From the NCBI GenBank assembly GCA_947302865.1, contig CAMYWS010000061.1:1-6832 (forward strand): a stretch of 6,832 nucleotides of DNA, given 5' to 3'. Origin of the DNA: an uncultured Clostridia bacterium. GTDB lineage: Bacteria > Bacillota_A > Clostridia > Christensenellales > CAG-138. Shown piece by piece: positions 1-6,638 of this stretch (its first letter is position 1; every line of letters starts with the position of its first letter). The notes beneath the pieces were generated by a model that worked only from the letters and a program-made list of their open reading frames with translations, was not told where the DNA came from and made no database searches. The translations under genes and the position numbers were made by a program.

Positions 1-39
1 AGCCTTTTGTGATCTCCTGGAAAACTTCTTGGTTGCATT

Positions 40-55
40 GCTTGTTTACACAAGC
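40..55. repeat. 6-bp inverted repeat over the kinase stop codon
   Basis: GCTTGT (40-45) and ACAAGC (50-55) form a perfect 6-bp stem with a 4-nt loop that contains most of the kinase's TAA stop. No T-run follows on the minus strand, so it does not look like an intrinsic terminator. It may be a chance stem or a small 3'-end structure. The operon's real terminator probably lies beyond the window start. Confidence 0.3.
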
Positions 56-1260
56 TTTACCACCAGCGTGATGCGGAAGGCCCCGTTGCGGATATCCGCG
101 TAAACGTCGCCGCCCATCCGTGACATCAGTCGTTTGCAGATAAACAATCCCAGTCCATTGCCCGGGGTACTGCCGGCATTGCTTCCGCGATGAAAACTAT
201 CGAAAATCAGCGGCAGCTCCTTTGTTTCGAGCGTACAGCCCGTGTTAGAAACGGTGATCAGCTCGCAACCGTCCATTCGGTCGAATTCCATGGAAATGCA
301 TCGACCGTCGCCGTACTTGATTGCGTTTTCCATCATGTTTTGCAGGCATTCGCACAGTCGGTCCGGATCGCATGACAGCAGACAGTCCCGGTATTCCCCG
401 ATGGCAAGCTCGGTTCCCGACACGGAGAGCGAAGGCGCATATCTTGCCTGTATTTTCAAAATGACGGCGCTTAAAAACGCTTCGCCCTGCGTCACCTCGA
501 AATCCCAAAAATCTTTGCCGGCGGTCGTGATGATTTCATCGATAAAATACTTGATCTCATCGGCGCGGACTTGGATACTCTCCAGTGCAGCGTGCCGCTT
601 TTCCTCGTCCGTATATAAGCCTTTGGCGAGCGCCGACGCATTCATTTTGATGGCGGACAGAGGCGTTCTGATGTCATGTGAGAGGGAAAGGAGAAGGCGC
701 TTTTTGTCGCGCTGCATCGTGATCTCCTTCTTTCGGCTGTCCTCGATGCTTTCGCGCAAGAGGTTGACGCCCCAAGTGAAAGAGCCGAAGTAGCGGCTTC
801 TTTCCTCCGGAAGCTCAACGGCAAGGTTGCCCTTTGCAAGCTCCTGCGGAACGCTGCGCATCCGGTTGAACGGAAGAATGATGTGCCTGCGGATATAAAG
901 AAGCAGACCGATCAGAATCAGAAAGCACAGGGCAAGCGTGCAGTTGACCGGAACAAGCGCACGCATTTCGTTATCGACGGCGTATTCCACGCGGTAAAGC
1001 GTTCCGTTTGCTTCCGTGATCAGGTAGTGCGCATCCGAATGAAACAGTGTTTCCTCCTCGGCAAAGACGCCCGTGAGATGCGGATAGTCGGACAGATCGT
1101 AGCGGCCCGTTTCTGCGATCGTATCCATAAGGCGCTTTGCCTCCACGCGGTAGATGCCGTCGTTGTATCGGTTCGTTCGGATCAGCAGAACATTCAAAAG
1201 CGCCGCCAGCAGCAGAAACACGGAGACGACGATGACACACAAGGTTCGGAATGCTTTCAT
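46..1260 (-). CDS. Membrane sensor histidine kinase (HAMP, HisKA, HATPase_c)
   Basis: Sensor kinase of a two-component system; it should autophosphorylate on histidine in response to an envelope signal and pass the phosphate to the regulator encoded just upstream. I chose the ATG at 1260 (404 aa) because it overlaps the regulator's TGA stop as ATGA, the usual sign of translational coupling; an in-frame ATG at 1284 would add 8 residues but has no ribosome binding site. Visible order: TM1 about residues 5-27, an extracytoplasmic region of about 75 residues, TM2 about 104-124, a HAMP-like linker to about 175, then the H-box SLSHDIRTPLSAIK with phospho-acceptor H195. The ATPase domain has an N-box (NMMENAIKYG, N312), an F-box (IFDSFHRGS) and a G2 box (GNGLGLFICK). 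The G1 box reads VSNTG, with Asn where many kinases have the adenine-contacting Asp. The sizeable sensor loop argues against an intramembrane-sensing BceS-type kinase. The ligand cannot be deduced. Confidence 0.95.
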   Translation of the reverse strand: MKAFRTLCVIVVSVFLLLAALLNVLLIRTNRYNDGIYRVEAKRLMDTIAETGRYDLSDYPHLTGVFAEEETLFHSDAHYLITEANGTLYRVEYAVDNEMRALVPVNCTLALCFLILIGLLLYIRRHIILPFNRMRSVPQELAKGNLAVELPEERSRYFGSFTWGVNLLRESIEDSRKKEITMQRDKKRLLLSLSHDIRTPLSAIKMNASALAKGLYTDEEKRHAALESIQVRADEIKYFIDEIITTAGKDFWDFEVTQGEAFLSAVILKIQARYAPSLSVSGTELAIGEYRDCLLSCDPDRLCECLQNMMENAIKYGDGRCISMEFDRMDGCELITVSNTGCTLETKELPLIFDSFHRGSNAGSTPGNGLGLFICKRLMSRMGGDVYADIRNGAFRITLVVKLV

Positions 1261-1919
1261 ACGAATCGATACCCCACGCCCCATACGGTCAGAAGGCGCT
1301 TGGCGTTTTTGGGATCGTCGCCGAGCTTCTGCCGAAGGCGATTGATGTGCACATGAAGCGTCTGCAGTTCCGAATCGCTGTCGCTGCCCCAGATTGCGTG
1401 GAACAGGTATTCCTTCTTCAGCGTCTTTCCCTGGTTCTCAATCAGCAGCGTCAGCAGGTCGAATTCCTTTGCTGGCAGATCCGCCGGCTTGCCGTCGATA
1501 ATCGCGGTCCGGTTTTCGAGATTCAGCGTCACGCCGTTCGCCGAAATGCAGCTTCTCTGATAGCGCCGCTTAAAGATTCCCTTAATCTTTGCGAGAAACA
1601 CATCCACATCGAACGGCTTCTCAATATAGTCGTCCGCACCGAGTGTTAAGCCGCTTAGTTTATCCGCTTTGCCCGTCCGCGCGCTGATGATTAGAATCGG
1701 CATATCCGCATATTCGCGAAGCTTGGAACAAACCGCAAATCCACTGACGTCCGGCAGATTGACGTCAAGCACGACCAATCTCGCGCCGTATTTTTCATAC
1801 AGCGCAACGGCACGCTCGCCGCTCGTCACGGCGGAAACGCAATAGCCCTCGGCGCGCAGGAAGTCCGTCATAAGCGCCGCAAGCTCCGAATCGTCTTCCA
1901 CAATCAGAATGTCAACCAT
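1257..1919 (-). CDS. OmpR/PhoB-family response regulator
   Basis: DNA-binding response regulator paired with the kinase that follows it. The start is the ATG at 1919 (220 aa), because AGAGGTGA sits just before it at 1931-1924; an upstream ATG at 1979 would add 20 residues (MQSLLLLYRR...) that do not belong to the receiver fold. The receiver domain is about residues 1-115: acidic pocket E8/D9/D10, phosphorylation site D52 in VVLDVNLPD, switch residue S79 in IISA, and K101 in YIEKPF. After a short linker, residues about 125-220 form the winged helix of the Trans_reg_C type, with the recognition region LQTLHVHINRLRQKLG and the C-terminal wing TVWGVGYRFV. All catalytic residues are present. It overlaps the kinase start by 4 nt. 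Inferred role: activate the promoter before the permease gene, where two TTAAC repeats 11 bp apart are visible. Confidence 0.96.
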   Translation of the reverse strand: MVDILIVEDDSELAALMTDFLRAEGYCVSAVTSGERAVALYEKYGARLVVLDVNLPDVSGFAVCSKLREYADMPILIISARTGKADKLSGLTLGADDYIEKPFDVDVFLAKIKGIFKRRYQRSCISANGVTLNLENRTAIIDGKPADLPAKEFDLLTLLIENQGKTLKKEYLFHAIWGSDSDSELQTLHVHINRLRQKLGDDPKNAKRLLTVWGVGYRFV

Positions 1920-1923
1920 ACCA

Positions 1924-1931
1924 TCACCTCT
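1924..1931 (-). promoter_or_regulatory. Ribosome binding site fixing the regulator start
   Basis: AGAGGTGA on the minus strand, with the AGAGG core 7 nt before the ATG at 1919. It decides between this start and the longer in-frame start at 1979, which has no comparable site. The 98-base spacer to the ATPase gene (1920-2017) holds no convincing promoter of its own, so the regulator and kinase are probably read through from the permease promoter. Confidence 0.75.
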
Positions 1932-2017
1932 GGTCTTTTTTTCATATACTCTGCGATAAAGCAAAAGAAGGCTTTGCATTTGGGGCGGACGTCCCTCTGT
2001 GAGGGTTTCCTGCCGTT

Positions 2018-2788
2018 TTACCAGCCCTGCTCCATCAGCCAGTTGTTCAGCGCGCGCTCGCGATCGCGCAGTTCCTTTTCAGTGCCGTCAAATTCGCCCA
2101 TTTCCTTTTCTCCGACGATGCATCCGTCCATAAGGTACAGCACGCGGCTGCACTTTGCGGCGACCTTGGGATCGTGTGTGACACACATGATGGTGGTCCC
2201 CTCGTGATTCAGCGCGAGCAGCACGTCCATGACCTCGTCGGAATTGGCACGGTTGAGCGCACCGGTCGGCTCGTCGGCAAAGACCATTTTCGGCGCGTTG
2301 ATGACGCTGCGGCAGATGCAGGCACGCTGTAACTGACCGCCCGACACCTCGTTGATGTCGTTGGCGCCTACGTCGTCGATGCCGAGTCGGCGCATCAGCG
2401 CTCTGCCGCGCGCTTCCATCTCTTTTCTGCTCTCGCGGCGCTTCTTGGACTTGACCGCAGGCAGAATGATGTTGTCGAGCAGCGAGAGATTTTTCATCAT
2501 GTACATCTGCTGAAAGATGAAGCCCATTTCATCGAGCCGCAGCTTTGCCATTTCCCGGGCGGAGAGCGCCGTGGTGGATTTCCCGTTGAAGATGACCTCG
2601 CCGGAGGTAACGCGGTCCATGCCCGAAACGCAGTAGAGCAGCGTGCTCTTGCCGGAGCCGGACGGGCCCATGACGGCGACCATTTCGCCGTCCCGCACGG
2701 TCAGGTCGATGTTCTTCAAAACATTGATCTGTCTCTTGTTGACGATATATGTCTTGCAAAGTCCGTTTGTTTGTAAAACCGTATTCAT
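2018..2788 (-). CDS. ABC transporter ATP-binding protein (MacB/LolD-like)
   Basis: Cytoplasmic ATPase that should power the FtsX-type permease encoded just upstream. The ATG at 2788 (256 aa) is chosen because a strong AGGGAGGAA site lies at 2803-2795; an ATG at 2824 would add 12 residues and overlap the permease gene. Motifs in order: Walker A GPSGSGKST (41-49), Q-loop in GFIFQQMYM (about 93-94), ABC signature VSGGQLQRA (148-156), Walker B MVFADEP with catalytic E173, D-loop after GALNRANS, and H-loop H205 in CVTHDP. All are intact. The length and short Q-loop region fit the LolD/MacB/BceA-type ATPases. A C-terminal tail of about 25 residues ending ALNNWLMEQGW extends beyond the core fold; I recall similar tails in clostridial ATPases paired with large FtsX permeases, but could not check this. 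The substrate is unknown. Confidence 0.96.
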   Translation of the reverse strand: MNTVLQTNGLCKTYIVNKRQINVLKNIDLTVRDGEMVAVMGPSGSGKSTLLYCVSGMDRVTSGEVIFNGKSTTALSAREMAKLRLDEMGFIFQQMYMMKNLSLLDNIILPAVKSKKRRESRKEMEARGRALMRRLGIDDVGANDINEVSGGQLQRACICRSVINAPKMVFADEPTGALNRANSDEVMDVLLALNHEGTTIMCVTHDPKVAAKCSRVLYLMDGCIVGEKEMGEFDGTEKELRDRERALNNWLMEQGW

Positions 2789-2794
2789 GTTGGA

Positions 2795-2803
2795 TTCCTC
2801 CCT
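2795..2803 (-). promoter_or_regulatory. Ribosome binding site of the ATPase gene
   Basis: AGGGAGGAA on the minus strand, with the AGGAGG-like core 8 nt before the ATG at 2788. It starts inside the last codons of the permease gap (permease stop TAA at 2807-2805), so the two genes are closely linked and probably translationally coupled. Confidence 0.8.
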
Positions 2804-2804
2804 G

Positions 2805-5168
2805 TTATTCGATGGAAGCGGCATCGTTTGCTTTGATTTTCCTGGTATAGAGCGATGTCAGAAAGGTTCCGGCCGCCGTTACGCCGAGCAGAATCGCAGG
2901 GCAGAGCACAAAGACTTCAACGGGATCGAAGTCGCAGGTGATGCTTGTCACGTCGCCTACGTTCGGCATGCCGCAAATCCATGACACGATCGCATTGCTG
3001 ACCGGGATGCCGATCACCGCTGCAATCAGACAGGCGAGCAGCGCCGTCAGAACGAACCGAAGCGTGTGCTGCAGAATGATGGCACCATCGGAGATGCCCG
3101 ACGCCTTCATGAAGGCGATTTCCGCTTTTTCTTTCGTGATAAGCGAACGCTCCATCAAGATTACGATCATCGCGGTAACAATCACCGTAAGCAGCATCAT
3201 CAGCTGTTTGATCGCGTTGAGCGTATCGGAGATTCCGATTAACTGGGCGCTCACTTCCGAGGAGGTATAGACCTTATTGCTTTCCAGCAGCTCCTTGAGC
3301 GTTTCGATGTTGCTGCGGATCGTTTCCTCGTCGGGATTGCCGTCAAAGTGAATCTGCAGCCCCATACTTCCGGTGATCCGCTGATCCCGGAAATCAAAAT
3401 CGCGATACAGGAAAGCGCCGCTAGTGAAGAAATTGAGCTCTCCCGTAACCATAAATTCGCATTGCCTGCTGCCGATCTGCGCGGTGATGCGGTCTCCGAT
3501 CTGCGCGCCGAGGGCTTTCATCACGCTCTTCGTCAGCATGATCTCATCCTCTTTTTGCGGCGTGCTTCCCTTGTAGGCTTCGATGGCGCCTTCCGTATGT
3601 CCCTTGACGGCGTTGACACGGGTAGCCGTTTTCCGATCGCCGCGAAAGAGCTCGACTTCCGCACTGATCGTGAGCGAGCAGGCGCCCGGGATTCCGTTTT
3701 CTTTCAGCAGCGTTTCCGTATCCGAGATGACATCCAGATAGCCGTCGCTTTTTGCAAATGCTTTTTCAAGTGTTTCGGCGTCCAGAACATGAACTTCACC
3801 GGAAGGAATGCCGACCAGGGGCAGGAGCTTTTCGCTTTTCAGCGTGACGGCTGCGCAGGACAGGACGATCATCAGCAGCACGCAGAGCGTGAACACAGCC
3901 GTGATGATCCCGAATTGCTTCGGAGAGGACAGAATGTCGTTTGCCGCAAGGAACACCGTGGAGGGGAGCCTGGAATGGCCCAGACGGAGAATGCTCTTCC
4001 TTCCGAACCGCTCGCCGGTCTGACCGTTTCGGACGGCGTCGATCGGCGAAAGCTTCCGTACTCTGCGCGTGCAGGTGTAACAGAACAACAGGATGATGAC
4101 GACCACGGCAGCGGAGCTCAAAAGCCCGATAACCTTGCTGTTTGTGCCGGAAAGGACCATGTTTTTGACGGCGGTTTTCAACATCAGGTTTCCGAGCGGA
4201 ATCGAGCAGAAAAACCCGATTGCGGCGCCGATTGCAGCGATCGCGAGATACTTGACAATATACAGTCTCCGAATGCTGCCGTTGTCGATGCCGACCGCCT
4301 TCATCACGCCGATCTCGCGGAACTCCTCGCTGATCGTGAACCCGATCGCAAAGCGCAGTACCACAAACGCCGTAATCATCAGAAGGATGCTGATCGCCAT
4401 CATGATGTAGGCGGTGATCATATCATAAATGAAACTGGTTCGGTAATCGTTTTTTGTCCAGACCGATATGTTTTCATGACTGTCCGCGTAGGAAATCAGC
4501 TCTGCGGGATCCGCGGTTCTCACGGAGTAGTTTTTGCCCGACAGTTTGTCATAGAGATGAAGCATCGGCTCACGGTCCAGCGTATCGTAATCGGCGGAAG
4601 GAATGAGTAGCCGGGGTGGCGCAAAACCGCCGGCGGAATTGAACAGAGCGCCCTTAAAGAGTCCCAGGTATTTCAGCGTAAGCTTTGTATCGCCGACTTC
4701 GAGCGTGACCTCGTCGCCTTCCCGGATATCGGTGTCGTTTATAAAGGGTGACGTTGCGTAGAAGCAGCCCGCGGGAACCTGTTCGATGACGCGGTTTTCT
4801 TCATCGAAGCAGTGGAACGGCAGGTCCTTCTCGGGGTAAATGTACGCGGGGTTGATGAAGTTGTCGAGCGCTTTGCCTTGAAAACGGAAATACTTTGAGC
4901 CGAATACGCAGAGATGCGTATCTTCCTGCACCTCGCGGACAGAGGGAAGCGCACGGATCTCAGTCAGCGCATCGGTCTCCCCCTTGATATATACGACAGC
5001 GTCAGGAACCTGTGCCAGATCAAAATAGGAATCGATGCCGCGCGTTACGGCGGCGACGTTGTTTGCGCTTGCCGATGCAAACATGGAACACATGATGATG
5101 AACAGCAGAGTGATGCAGTTCAACACTCTTTTTCGGGTCAGGTCTTTTTTCAGAACGCGCCAGATCAT
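2805..5168 (-). CDS. Large FtsX-family ABC transporter permease, two extracytoplasmic domains
   Basis: Membrane subunit of the ABC transporter, 787 aa. The start has AGAGG at 5181-5177, 8 nt before the ATG. Hydrophobicity suggests eight membrane segments in two matching halves. Half one: TM1 about 17-36, an extracytoplasmic domain about 37-247, then three TMs at about 248-276, 306-333 and 348-366. Half two: one TM about 418-441, an extracytoplasmic domain about 442-652, then three TMs at about 653-673, 703-727 and 750-772. Each half carries a coupling-helix motif after its first C-terminal-bundle TM: EEFREIGVMKAVGID (about 281-295) and KEKAEIAFMKASGIS (about 679-693). This is the FtsX core seen in MacB, LolC/E and Vex-type proteins. 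These usually work by mechanotransmission or by moving lipids, lipoproteins or peptides at the membrane, not by a classical solute channel. With two cores on one chain, it could form the whole permease without a partner. The BceB arrangement (10 TMs, one large loop) does not match. Substrate unknown. Confidence 0.93.
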   Translation of the reverse strand: MIWRVLKKDLTRKRVLNCITLLFIIMCSMFASASANNVAAVTRGIDSYFDLAQVPDAVVYIKGETDALTEIRALPSVREVQEDTHLCVFGSKYFRFQGKALDNFINPAYIYPEKDLPFHCFDEENRVIEQVPAGCFYATSPFINDTDIREGDEVTLEVGDTKLTLKYLGLFKGALFNSAGGFAPPRLLIPSADYDTLDREPMLHLYDKLSGKNYSVRTADPAELISYADSHENISVWTKNDYRTSFIYDMITAYIMMAISILLMITAFVVLRFAIGFTISEEFREIGVMKAVGIDNGSIRRLYIVKYLAIAAIGAAIGFFCSIPLGNLMLKTAVKNMVLSGTNSKVIGLLSSAAVVVIILLFCYTCTRRVRKLSPIDAVRNGQTGERFGRKSILRLGHSRLPSTVFLAANDILSSPKQFGIITAVFTLCVLLMIVLSCAAVTLKSEKLLPLVGIPSGEVHVLDAETLEKAFAKSDGYLDVISDTETLLKENGIPGACSLTISAEVELFRGDRKTATRVNAVKGHTEGAIEAYKGSTPQKEDEIMLTKSVMKALGAQIGDRITAQIGSRQCEFMVTGELNFFTSGAFLYRDFDFRDQRITGSMGLQIHFDGNPDEETIRSNIETLKELLESNKVYTSSEVSAQLIGISDTLNAIKQLMMLLTVIVTAMIVILMERSLITKEKAEIAFMKASGISDGAIILQHTLRFVLTALLACLIAAVIGIPVSNAIVSWICGMPNVGDVTSITCDFDPVEVFVLCPAILLGVTAAGTFLTSLYTRKIKANDAASIE

Positions 5169-5198
5169 ATCCGTTACCTCTTTTTGTACATGCGGTTT

Positions 5199-5226
5199 AT
5201 TTTACGGCATCATTAAAGCACATCAA
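5199..5226 (-). promoter_or_regulatory. Sigma-A-type promoter of the transporter/two-component operon
   Basis: On the minus strand, -35 TTGATG (5226-5221), a 16-nt spacer and -10 TAAAAT (5204-5199). The -10 matches consensus at five of six positions and the -35 at four of six, which suits a promoter that needs an activator. The predicted transcript would begin near 5192, giving a leader of about 24 nt that holds the permease ribosome binding site. Confidence 0.6.
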
Positions 5227-5229
5227 TTC

Positions 5230-5245
5230 TTAACAAGTCTTTAAC
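5230..5245 (-). promoter_or_regulatory. Tandem TTAAC repeats, likely OmpR-family regulator site
   Basis: TTAAC occurs at 5230-5234 and again at 5241-5245 (plus-strand reading), 11 bp apart. On the transcribed strand this is GTTAA-N6-GTTAA, ending four bases before the -35 box. OmpR/PhoB-family regulators bind as head-to-tail dimers to direct repeats about one helical turn apart, usually just upstream of a weak -35. Placement before an operon that encodes such a regulator makes it the natural candidate for the cognate autoregulatory site. The match is only five bases per half, so chance cannot be excluded. Confidence 0.5.
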
Positions 5246-5260
5246 TTTGCTCCGCACCGC

Positions 5261-5286
5261 AAAAAACGGGAGAACCGGCTTTCGGA
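5261..5286 (-). terminator. Weak terminator candidate between the two transcription units
   Basis: Reading the minus strand, short alternative stems (CCG/CGG, three base pairs each) are followed by six T residues (5266-5261). The T-run is good but the stem is poor. It would separate the DUF4143 gene from the transporter promoter, or be left over from the terminator of the gene whose 3' end remains at 5290-5343. Confidence 0.22.
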
Positions 5287-5289
5287 TTA

Positions 5290-5343
5290 CTATTGTTCAA
5301 GCGCGCGGATTGCCTCGATGCACTGCGCGGGCGTCGGAGGTGA
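5290..5343 (-). pseudogene. Orphan 3' coding remnant ending at TAG
   Basis: Downstream of the DUF4143 stop, a frame on the minus strand reads YSPPTPAQCIEAIRALEQ and ends at TAG (5292-5290). It has no start, and its upstream extension runs out of frame into the intact DUF4143 gene, where it hits a stop at 5355-5353. The peptide looks like a protein's C-terminal helix: amphipathic, Ala/Glu/Leu-rich, with 11 of 16 third codon positions from 5340 on being G or C. I infer the tail of a gene whose 5' part was lost or displaced. The family is not recognised, and a fragment this short could be chance. Confidence 0.35.
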
Positions 5344-5350
5344 GTACTCA
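5341..5350. repeat. Perfect 10-bp palindrome at the DUF4143 stop codon
   Basis: TGAGTACTCA is its own reverse complement. It holds the TGA stop of the DUF4143 gene and lies where that gene meets the orphan coding tail. It may mark an old junction or be coincidental; the flanking bases do not extend the symmetry. Confidence 0.45.
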
Positions 5351-6574
5351 GATCATCCAAATCGGAACAACAAATGCCTTGCGGTCAATGGCAGAAAGCT
5401 CTTGACGCATACACAGAATAGCTCCGACGCCGCGAGGAACGGAAGCCTTATCGAGGATCTGAAAGGCGCCGACCAAATCCGTTCCCGGATTGGCTGTTTT
5501 CTTGATTTCAAGTGGATGCAGCTCCCCGTCGCTCTCAATCACAAGATCGATCTCATTGGCGTCCTTGTCGCGATAGTAATGCAGAAGGCAATCCTTTGCG
5601 CTGTTGTGATAGGTCTTGATGATCTCGGCAACCGTGTAGTTCTCCAGAATGGCCCCGTTGATTGCTCCATTCATGAGGATCTCGGGGCTGGAATAACGAG
5701 TGAGATAGGCAACAAGCCCCGTATCAAAGAAATACATCTTCGGAGTCTTAATCGTCCGCTTCAGCAGATTGTTGGAGAACGGACGGAGGAAAAAGATCAC
5801 CTCAGATTTCTCCATAACCTGAAGCCAACGCTTCGCCGTGTCGTCGCTGACGCCGACGTCTGCAGCAATGTCGTGGATATTCAGCATTTGACCGGCACGG
5901 CAAGCGGCGGCACGGATGAAGTCGGCATAGAGAAGCTTATCTACACCGGGAATCATGTCGGAGACATCCCGATCAATGTAGCTTTGAATATAGGAGCTAT
6001 AGAAAACGTCCCGATCCGTGAACTTTCCGCTTCTGTGCCCGGGCATTGCACCGTTCCAGATGCGCTCGTACATCTCCAGAACATTTGCAGGAGCGAGATG
6101 CTCCTTGCGCTTTTGAAGTGCAGCAAGCTCTAAAGACAGCGGTGAAGTTTCACCGTCGCCGTAAAGCTCACTCTGAGATAACGCAGACATGTGAAGAATC
6201 GCCGTTCTCCCCGCCAAGGATTCCTGCGCCAGCTCCATCAAGCGGAACGACTGTGAACCGGTCAGCCAATAGGACCCTGGAACCGCACCGTTGTCCACCT
6301 TGATCTTGATATAGGAAAACAGTTCCGGCGCATACTGTACTTCGTCAATGAGCACCGGCGCAGGATGCAGCTCCAGAAACAGCGCGGGATCGGTCTTGGC
6401 AAGTTTACGCTCTTCGACATCATCCAGCGTAACCTTTGTTCGCGGTGTGCCTTCCATCAGGTGCTCCAGCATGGTCGTCTTTCCGACCTGACGCGGTCCA
6501 ACCAGGAGCAGGCAGCTATATTCACTGCTCACCTGCAGTAACTTCTTTTCCAATGATCTTTTAATATAACCCAT
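5348..6574 (-). CDS. AAA_14/DUF4143 family P-loop ATPase
   Basis: A 408-aa cytoplasmic protein of the common but poorly understood family that pairs an AAA_14 P-loop domain with DUF4143. The start at 6574 has GGAGGA 7 nt upstream (6587-6582). Visible: N-terminal MGYIKRSLEKKL, Walker A GPRQVGKTT (26-34), Walker B VLIDEVQ (74-80) and a sensor-like LTGSQSF (104-110), as expected for AAA_14. Residues about 230-266 (IHDIAADVGVSDDTAKRWLQ) look like a winged helix. The C-terminal region holds the DUF4143 segment (FDTGLVAYL) and NEIDLVIE then LEIKK, a D343...E356-x-K358 arrangement resembling a PD-(D/E)XK nuclease core. No motif appears missing and the length is normal. It has its own promoter and is not part of the transporter operon. 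Family members are typical accessory genes, often duplicated and patchily distributed. The cellular role is unknown; a defence or DNA-related role is only a guess. Confidence 0.93.
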   Translation of the reverse strand: MGYIKRSLEKKLLQVSSEYSCLLLVGPRQVGKTTMLEHLMEGTPRTKVTLDDVEERKLAKTDPALFLELHPAPVLIDEVQYAPELFSYIKIKVDNGAVPGSYWLTGSQSFRLMELAQESLAGRTAILHMSALSQSELYGDGETSPLSLELAALQKRKEHLAPANVLEMYERIWNGAMPGHRSGKFTDRDVFYSSYIQSYIDRDVSDMIPGVDKLLYADFIRAAACRAGQMLNIHDIAADVGVSDDTAKRWLQVMEKSEVIFFLRPFSNNLLKRTIKTPKMYFFDTGLVAYLTRYSSPEILMNGAINGAILENYTVAEIIKTYHNSAKDCLLHYYRDKDANEIDLVIESDGELHPLEIKKTANPGTDLVGAFQILDKASVPRGVGAILCMRQELSAIDRKAFVVPIWMI

Positions 6575-6587
6575 AGAAGCATCCTCC

Positions 6588-6618
6588 GGCTATTATCGTA
6601 TGCAATCGTATTATAGCC
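6588..6618. repeat. Operator-like repeats between -10 box and ribosome binding site
   Basis: GGCTAT (6588-6593) and ATAGCC (6613-6618) are perfect inverted arms overlapping the -10 box on one side and abutting the ribosome binding site on the other. Between them ATCGTA is repeated directly at 6595-6600 and 6605-6610, one helical turn apart. Since one arm lies upstream of the predicted transcript start, this would act as a DNA operator, not an RNA hairpin. Confidence 0.4.
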
Positions 6619-6638
6619 GATATTGAGCAAAAAGTCAA
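6610..6638 (-). promoter_or_regulatory. Near-consensus sigma-A promoter of the DUF4143 gene
   Basis: On the minus strand, -35 TTGACT (6638-6633), exactly 17 nt of spacer, and a perfect -10 TATAAT (6615-6610). Transcription should start near 6603, giving a leader of about 28 nt with the ribosome binding site. The pentamers AGCAA (6626-6630) and TTGCT (6642-6646) are inverted around the -35 box. A promoter this strong before an accessory ATPase suggests either steady expression or a repressor. Confidence 0.8.

Noticed and set aside
1..45. Start of a further minus-strand gene after the kinase
   Set aside because: An AGGAG lies at 18-14, but no ATG, GTG or TTG follows within the usual distance before the window ends, and the short frame from an ATG near 38 has no ribosome binding site.
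242..793. Plus-strand open frame (183 codons) opposite the kinase
   Set aside because: It runs antisense through the kinase H-box and ATPase regions; the translation is serine/arginine-rich low-quality sequence typical of shadows.
1993..2005. Hairpin CCCTC-TGT-GAGGG between ATPase and regulator genes
   Set aside because: Only five base pairs with a 3-nt loop and no following T-run on either strand. It could tune transcript levels but nothing supports a terminator or attenuator.
1920..2017. Internal promoter before the regulator gene
   Set aside because: TATATG near 1940 resembles a -10 box, but no -35 hexamer is found at 16-18 nt; the nearest TTGCTT is only 10 nt away.
3348..4610. Long plus-strand open frame (420 codons) opposite the permease
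   Set aside because: It lies wholly inside the permease gene on the other strand, has no ribosome binding site, and its translation is rich in Arg, His, Asp and Gln with no domain pattern, as expected for an antisense shadow of a GC-rich gene.
1257..5168. Assigning the module as a bacitracin-resistance BceRS-BceAB system
   Set aside because: The kinase has a substantial extracytoplasmic sensor and HAMP, and the permease has two outer domains and about eight TMs, unlike the Bce architecture.
5318..6133. Plus-strand open frame (271 codons) opposite the DUF4143 gene
   Set aside because: It is antisense to a gene with full AAA_14/DUF4143 motifs, and its own translation shows no recognisable domain or upstream ribosome binding site.
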